NCBI GenBank assembly: GCA_013146195.2
Contig: CM028378.1
Location: 94,552,057-94,616,056 of the forward strand
Direction of reading: 5' to 3'
DNA length: 64,000 nt
Origin: Codonopsis lanceolata
Taxonomy: Eukaryota; Streptophyta; Magnoliopsida; Asterales; Campanulaceae
In this document: positions 57,510 through 64,000 of the stretch, in pieces
How the letters are laid out: every line of letters starts with the position of its first letter
How positions within the stretch are numbered: the stretch's first letter is position 1
The notes under the pieces: generated by a model
What the model was told of the DNA's origin: nothing
Database searches by the model: none
What the model saw: the letters and a program-made list of their open reading frames with translations, nothing else
Made by a program: the position numbers and the translations under genes

Positions 57510-57967
57510 AGTAAAATAAATATGTCCATCATATCAATCAAAATAATGAGGAAACTAGTAACTTGAAGTTTTAGCTAGTCTGATTAACTATCTCCTTGAG
57601 ATTTCAAATTTGAGTCTTTTTAAAAATAGATTTGTATAGAATTAATTTTTACAACCCTCTATTCTGTGACAGACAAATGTAATTACGAGCTCAAGATATT
57701 ATAACGAACTTTAGTATTAGAGACGTTGGATGATTACATTAGTGATGGTTTGGAATTTCTATTTCATCAATTAGAAAATAACATATTTGATCTAATGATA
57801 TATAAATCTCAATAGATTTAATCCATCAGCATTAACATTAAATTTTGTAATAATACCACAAGTCGACCACGATGCATGCAATGGTTGTACCATATGCGAT
57901 ATGAAATGCACATATATAGTGTACCAACAACCAATCAAGGTTGTGACTTGTACCAACAAAGATCACA

Positions 57968-58030
<63 letters not shown>

Positions 58031-58170
58031 TATCTGTAAGATGCAACTTGCAAAAGAGGCAAAAAGCTTGTTGGTTAGAGAGAAAAGCAGGAAACATATA
58101 CTCAGCTTTTAATATGATATCTCAATTCATGAAAAGAGTATATAGATCATAAGATCAACTTGCAAAACCA
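57510..58170. other. intergenic DNA and 3' flank of the NPH3-like gene
   Basis: AT-rich; contains a compound (TG)n(GA)n microsatellite at 57972-58031. Open stretches with HTHT or ERER runs are produced by it. Confidence 0.7.
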
Positions 58171-58479
58171 ATTTGCCTCCACATGAGAGCGACATGGATA
58201 GCCACCATTCTCTTACAGGCACCAGAGGGAATATAAGCAGAACATTTGCAACAAAGCAGCCCAATATTTCATTTTATTCCTCTTTCCCTCTCTTATATGT
58301 ACACAGCCAAGATCTCAATCCCTATAAAGAAACCTGCCATCAATCCCCCTTTAACAGTACAAAAGAATGCAAACAAAGGAACCGTTACAATCACAAAAGG
58401 GTGGGGAAGTGGAAGCACATTTTTTCATGTTATTCACAGGGATTCATTTTGAAAATGCCAAAGACAGAAAATATTTGTA
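58100..58479 (-). other. 3' untranslated/flanking region of the NPH3-like gene
   Basis: Noncoding DNA after the stop at 58480; the poly(A) site was not determined. Confidence 0.5.
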
Positions 58480-61400
58480 TCATGAACAAAGCCTAGGAAT
58501 GGATCTAGCACTACTCTGGCTTGACAATCTTGATTTCATCATCTTAGTCATTTGTGTTTGCATTTTCTTACAGACTTTCTCCAATTCAAGAACCCTCCAT
58601 TGCATGCCTTGCAAGTGTACTTTCAGTTTCTCGTTCTCGTTAGTGAGGTTGAGTTTACCTGCGTAAAGCACGATTTGCTCGCACTCCTCGTCCCTACTAT
58701 CGGCTGCCACAGAGCTGCAAGGGGAGTCGAGAAAGGATTTTTGTGGGTTTCTATCTTGTAGTAAGTTTTCGAGCTTAGAATGTTGCGACAAGAGAGCTAG
58801 GGTAGCAGAGCTTTGTGGGAATTTTTTGTTGTGAGCTAGGTGGTTGCAAGTTTCCGACGAGAGCTTCTCGTAATTCAGTCCATAACACACTCTCGTTTTT
58901 TCTTCATCTGTTAACCCCATATGGACCTGTCACATAAGAATTAAATAACTAGATCAAAATATGTTATACATATAAATCTCAAATATCACTAGTTTTTCAC
59001 ACTGTAATATCATAGTGCCTAAGGGGTAGTAACAAGTTCAGAAATTGAGTAATGTCACACAAAACTCCTAAGGGGGTCCTAGTGATAAACTTGGGGGTCC
59101 AGAATGCGTGAGCTCTTAGGTGCAATCTCTTCTCACGCCCCTTATAGGTTAAAAAAAGAACACACAGGCACCCCAGGGGGGATATATACATCTCAAATTA
59201 GGTTGCTAGAACTCCGACATATAAGGAAACCATGTGAATTCAATGTAATACCTGGAAATACATGTCCATGGCATAGTATACTCCGTCGTAGCAGTCTCGA
59301 GCAGAATCAGGCAGGATATTAACGAGGGCCAAGAACTTGGATGGCTTCAGACGAGGGTCAGGGGCCACTTCTGCTACATATGAGTCAATCAACCTAGCAA
59401 CCTTCTTCAACTGAATCAATGGAACAGGACATGTTCCTTTTCCAAGAAAAGATTTTGCGCACCTCAAAACAAGATTTACATCGTATAGATAACTAGATCC
59501 AATTGGAGATGGAACAAGTAAATTGTCTAGAGTTGCTTGATCCAACTGTGAACCAATCATGCCCTCTAAACTGTTCCTGCAGCATTTGCTTACGTTTAAT
59601 TTCAAACAAACTTGAAGAATCCCAAACAAACTCTTGTAAGGAACTGCACTCAAATCTAACAAACAGAGGATCTCAACAATGGTTTCAGCAATCTCGCGCT
59701 TCTCATCCAATGTGGCTGAAACAAATCTTGACTTTTGGTAATACAAGACAAACCTACAAATGACACACTGGTCAAACTTTTGGGAGATCATAGTTTTCAC
59801 TACCATTTTTACCAAATTAGGCTTCAAAAGGGACGCGAGATCTTCAAACCACCATGTTGCTCTAGAAAAGCTGTTTTTCAAACTCTCAGTGCTTCTCGTG
59901 TCCGTTGATAATCGAAATCCTGAGCTATCTGGGGAAGAAGTAGACGGGCATGACGGGCTTGTTTCGCTTGCAAATGTGAGCCTCCCAACTAGGGAGTCTA
60001 AACATTTTTGAAGAACTCCTGAAGAATTAGCGATGGGGAACAAATCCTGGCACTGCTTCAATGCTACCAAAAGTTCTGACCAAGTCCAATACTTGATCTC
60101 TTCAAGTGACTTCTCTGTTTGTTCGAATAAATTATGGGAGCCAGAAATTGCCTTGTTCATTTCCATGAAATGTGCAATGCAGTGTAGGGGAGAGGCATTG
60201 TAACGATTTATCGCAATCTTGCCATTATTATAGCAAAACCTTGTCATGAGCTCAAAATTTTCTGCCCCACCTGGAAAGTCTTGGAATATAACTTTCAGAT
60301 TTCTTGGGGTACTTTTAGATTTGCCAAATAATTTTCGTATTCTGCCACAAAAAGATGATAGAGTTTTCTGCATTTAGATGAGACAACCAAGTCAGCTCAT
60401 GAACACTAGTCACAATACATTACTCAAGGTATAAAGAACTAGTATGGGGAAACTAGTTAGATATATATACATCTCACAACAACTAGGACATCCTAGGTTC
60501 ATGGATTTCGTGACTGGAAAAGGATAAATAGAGCAAAGTCCATCTTATCCCTCGTTCTTGAAAATGATTTATAACTAAGCTAGCTAATTTACTTCAAGCA
60601 AGGAAAACACGCCTAAGACCTGCTAAAACCGAACAAGCCTCCAGTTCCTTTGAACTGAGACCCGTGGTCCAACCGGTCTAGTTTGGGTTTTTTGCTAAAA
60701 CCAGCAAATTTTGGACGCCTGCACACCCCTAATTGCTATGTAGAAAAACATAAGCGAAATGACATGAAAAATTTAAATTCCTTCTTTACAATCCCACATT
60801 CAACTGAAATCTATCAAATGCAAAACTAGATGGCTTACATATTTTTCAATCTCCCAACGAGGTTCATCATAAACCAAACATAGCGTTGTGAAAGCAATTA
60901 AAGACAATTAATCGTGTCGAACCTACCTAATAAACAAGGCAAGAAACAACTTTACCAGACCAAAGGTGTTGTATTTAGCAAACCAAAAGATGGGATATAA
61001 AGCAAAATCTGGACCAAATTCTGGATAAGAATGATGAGGGGTTGTTATATACGCAATAAATTTTACGGGGAGAAAAACATTAAAAGATGTCAGCCCAAAG
61101 CTCCCAGCAAAGAAGGGAATGCAACAGTTCAACTTTTGCACACACTTAGAAAGAGTGAATGCAGCCAATAAAGGCAATGAACATTCAAGAATCATGTCCT
61201 CATAATAAAAGCAATAAATGAGATGATTACAAAGCATAAAAAGAGGGGTAGGTCTCCTGGAAGACAGTTTTACGGATCTTAATTCATAAAACGGAACTCC
61301 ACTCTCTCACAACTCAATTCATCAATTCACAGTGGATTGGATAAAAAATATCTGTCTTACAAAAAATATCTCTAAAATCATCTTACCAAAGTTTTTGCCT

Positions 61401-62234
61401 AAAAAGAGTACCCATCTGGTTCTACTCCTCGACTCAAATGAAATTGATTAAAACAAGTTGACAAGATTGAAGAACTTAACTGGGTCTGATTGGTCCTTGC
61501 AAATTAATTGAGGGGAATACAACAAAATAGTGAAATACAAGTAGGACAAGGGCGGTGGGCGAGAAAAAGACCCATCTAGTTCTACTCCTCGACCCAAATG
61601 AGTGTCTTTTTTTCTTCATGGTAATAGATTTTAGCACAAACAAACAAGAAACACAATATTAAAACTTGGGAGAACTAAATTCGAAACCAACATGGTGGAA
61701 TCGATTACTGATTTACTGAGAAAATCTTCAAGGGATAGTCTTGTTGCAGCTAGTATTCATTTCCTTGCACTTTCTCAGCAGCCAAACATAATACTCCATT
61801 CAAGAAGAATCAACTACGTGCCCAAGTGCAAGGAGAATAAATGCAGACAAATCAAATTCTATACTTTAATATAAGAAAAAACCAAAAACACAAGATTAAA
61901 ACATGGCCCGGGGGGGGGGGTTGTTAAGAAAAAAAAAAGTCAAAACACATGTTTGGTTATTGAATTTGCAGGGAAAAAAAATGCTTGTAAAAGTAAATTG
62001 GTGGCAACTATCTGTTTTCCTGCATTTTCTCGGCAGCCAAACAGAATGTAATGAGAAGAACTACTCACATGTCAAAGTAAAAGAGACTAACTATAGACAA
62101 TCACAGACAAAACTTAATGACAAGAAAACAATTTAACACAGAGAAGAATGATAACAGAAGGGAATTTTTACCTTATCAATCATGAATATTTCTTCACCAT
62201 TGACATCCACTTCAAGATCACAAGAGACATCCAT
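58480..62234 (-). CDS. BTB/POZ-NPH3 domain protein (NPH3/RPT2 family), 541 aa
   Basis: Three exons on the minus strand: 62234-62172, 60367-59252 and 58926-58480, all joined in phase 0 with GT-AG introns (62171-60368, 59251-58927). The protein has a short BTB fold (residues 1 to about 95, starting M-D-V-S-C-D-L-E-V-D-V-N-G-E-E), split by intron 1. The NPH3 domain starts at T-W-W-F-E-D-L (192-198). The family signature Y-Y-A-M-D-M-Y-F-Q-V-H spans the second splice (385-395) and is followed by G-L-T-D-E-E-K-T-R-V-C-Y. A coiled-coil stretch covers about 485-524; the end is I-P-R-L-C-S. NPH3 proteins act at the plasma membrane as phototropin or auxin-transport signalling scaffolds and CUL3 adaptors. 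The missing N-terminal extension and 541-residue length suggest the small, poorly studied subgroup (Arabidopsis At3g22104-like, from memory) rather than NPH3 itself. All exons are intact, so the gene is probably functional. Confidence 0.93.
60368..62171 (-). other. intron 1 of the NPH3-like gene
   Basis: A 1.8-kb intron within the BTB domain (donor GTAAAAA, acceptor AAATGCAG). No nested gene or clear transposon seen; the short open stretches inside are not credible. A run of 10 G lies near 61911-61920. Confidence 0.85.
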
Positions 62235-62735
62235 GACCCCCCCAAATAAAGAAAACCCACAAAATCCCACTCCTCAAATCAAGAAACTTTTTTTTGGAAC
62301 TTATATCCAAAACCCACAATTACTAGATTGAACAAGAGACCTGATGAAATGACAACAAAGCCAGAATCTTACTAAGGTAATGAGACAAACAAAAAGGGGT
62401 AAACCTTGGTTTTGGAAATGCCTAGTCAATTAGTGGGACAAGAGTGTGTGTGAAGCAACTAGGTGTAAAAGACAGAGAAAATACACATACAAATGCAAGT
62501 TGTCCAAGAGAGTAAAAACAAACAAAGGGGGAGGAGTGAGAAGGAAAGAGAGAGTAAAGCTTATAATAAACCAGGTGTGAGTTGGTCCGAACTTCGTTTA
62601 TTAGCCCACCAATCTCAACCAGACATTCTGAAAAAATAATTTCAATAGAGAAAAAAAAAATGAAGAATTTATGAAAAATGGGATAACCTTAAGCTTAAGC
62701 TTTGGATTCAAGCTTTTAGGCTGGCTCTGCTCTGC

Positions 62736-62771
<36 letters not shown>

Positions 62772-63325
62772 GGCTTCTGCAAGTGTCTGCATTTACAGTT
62801 ACACACCCACTATTTTATTCTATTTCCCCCTCACTCTACCTATCTCCATCTCCATCTCCGTCCCTCACATGTGCTAGGTTCGTGTGTGTGAATTTACATA
62901 AATGCCCATCTTGAAACCTTAGAGGCTTAGAGCACTAAAAACAAAGGTTCTAAGTAAAGGTTTCCCAAACAACAAGGTTTCTAAGTTAAGCATAAAGGTG
63001 ATTGGGAAGCAAAATAAACTCCTCAACTAAGCAACCAAATAACTCAAAAAAATTACTTTGATGGAATCAGATGATGTTATTTTAGTTTGGATTCCGATCA
63101 GAGTGAGATAGATCATGATGTGTTTGGCCAATTTTCATCCATAAAAATTGTTTTTTTTTTTTGAATTAAAGAATGCATATTTATCTACTAAATGAGACTT
63201 GGGTTGTTTAATTTTGATATTAAAAAATGGCGATAAAAACAATATACTATATAAAAATGTTGGAGTTTGTGTATTGTTATAAAAGATTTTTGTTGAGAGA
63301 TTAATGATATTTTTGTAATAAAATA
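62235..63325 (-). promoter_or_regulatory. 5' leader and promoter region of the NPH3-like gene
   Basis: Upstream of the start codon at 62234. On the gene strand it holds a GA-repeat block (CT on the plus strand, 62739-62769) followed by purine-rich leader sequence, as in many plant promoters with GAGA/Y-patch elements. No clear TATA box or transcription start was fixed. Confidence 0.5.
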
Positions 63326-63568
63326 CTCCTCCGTCCCTAAATAATCAATCAAAGTTTAAGAAAAAACAATTGACTTGATTATTTATATTGGTTTAATATG
63401 TAGTTTCCTTTAAAGCCCATGTGTATATTGCTCATAATTAAAATAAAGTGAAAAAGTAAGGGTAAAGTGGTAAAAGTGATGTTCTAAAAAAGTAAGTTTC
63501 AACCTACACAATTATTTTGAGACGAACGAAAAAAAAAAAAAAGAACGATAATTTAGGGACGAAGGAAG
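63326..63568. mobile_element. Stowaway-type MITE
   Basis: 243 bp with inverted ends CTCCTCCGTCCCTAAAT and ATTTAGGGACGAAGGAAG, flanked by TA on both sides (63324-63325, 63569-63570). These are the signature ends and target of Stowaway (Tc1/mariner) MITEs. It is AT-rich inside with no ORF, and lies about 1.1 kb upstream of the NPH3-like start codon. Confidence 0.85.
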
Positions 63569-63570
63569 TA

Positions 63571-64000
63571 AAAAACAAAAATAGAGTTTAAACTCCCTAA
63601 ATTGGTGAACTTTGTTGTACATGCATGTCTGGTGAGAAGGGAAAAGTACGTTACTTGGGGCCCACTTTGTGGGTCCTACTGAAAGTAACGTTTCTTTACT
63701 GGTTCTGTGTGGTGATGAACTTTAATGTTTACCCGTTTGTTCCCCATATTAAGCTTATGCTTTGGCCTACTAGAAATATCATATGGCTATCTCTTTTATT
63801 TTTTGTTCAAAAATTACTTTCCTTTTTTGTTTCCCGCTAAAAATGAAAAGGTACAAATGAATACTCTGTTTTCTTTTGAATTGTTCATATTGACCATAGC
63901 ACACATTAATGGAAGCAATCCCTTTGCCGTGATCACTTTTTGGTGTAGTTTTTGTGTAAGAATGAAAAGATATTTTTGAGTACCAAATGATGATTATTAA
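63571..64000. other. no gene recognised
   Basis: AT-rich flanking DNA. Two overlapping hydrophobic open stretches (63625-63979) have no recognisable domain and are probably chance. Confidence 0.5.

Noticed and set aside
57838..58152. Open frames with HTHT or ERER runs
   Set aside because: Caused by the (TG)n(GA)n microsatellite.
59503..60011. Plus-strand open frames inside the NPH3 gene
   Set aside because: Shadows of exon 2 on the opposite strand.
60923..61237. 104-codon minus-strand frame in intron 1 of the NPH3-like gene
   Set aside because: No domain, and the intron has consistent splice sites and joins exons in phase.

Overview
The window is nuclear DNA from a flowering plant, probably a eudicot. 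The evidence is plant Ty1/Copia and Ty3/Gypsy retrotransposons (including a Tat/Ogre-type Gypsy and a Sire-type Copia), a CACTA transposon end, a tRNA-derived SINE, a Stowaway MITE, a Helitron-like 3' end, and one host gene of the plant-specific NPH3/RPT2 family with GT-AG introns. Two runs of exactly 100 N (14654-14753 and 40312-40411) mark it as a gapped scaffold.

Layout. (1) 1-5.5 kb: a Copia gag remnant, then the 3' part of a CACTA element whose end (3286) sits inside the integrase region of a minus-strand Copia (3287-5480). (2) 5.7-22.6 kb: a tandem array of one compound unit, called here X-Y-C-Z in plus-strand order. C is a minus-strand Copia gag-protease-integrase remnant, Y carries exon-like pieces of an unrecognised gene, and Z carries a dense cluster of ACGT and W-box motifs. 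One unit is interrupted by a separate Copia with both LTRs (9866-14565), which itself holds a SINE. Another holds a solo LTR (15384-16032). (3) 22.6-40.3 kb: one large decayed Tat-lineage Gypsy on the minus strand, with gag tail, protease, RT, two RNase H domains and integrase, then antisense plus-strand ORFs of the DUF7745/plant-mobile-domain type, and a 3' LTR at 22594-24403. A 2.8-kb solo LTR (28684-31505) is nested in it. (4) 40.4-49.2 kb: a plus-strand Sire-type Copia with decayed pol, a long third ORF in the envelope position, and a probable 3' LTR. (5) 49.3-52.6 kb: a second plus-strand Copia (integrase-RT-RNase H, short LTR). (6) 52.6-57.5 kb: AT-rich DNA with 192-bp tandem repeats, a TIR element and a Helitron-like terminus. 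(7) 58.5-62.2 kb: the only convincing host gene, a three-exon minus-strand gene for a 541-residue BTB-NPH3 protein, with a Stowaway MITE about 1.1 kb upstream of its start codon.

Nothing outside the NPH3-like gene looks like an intact protein gene. The main interest is in how the elements are nested and duplicated, in the antisense ORFs of the Tat element, in the frameshift-free but stop-riddled ORFs, and in sequence anomalies next to the assembly gaps. Family names come from motifs read by eye; no database search was run.
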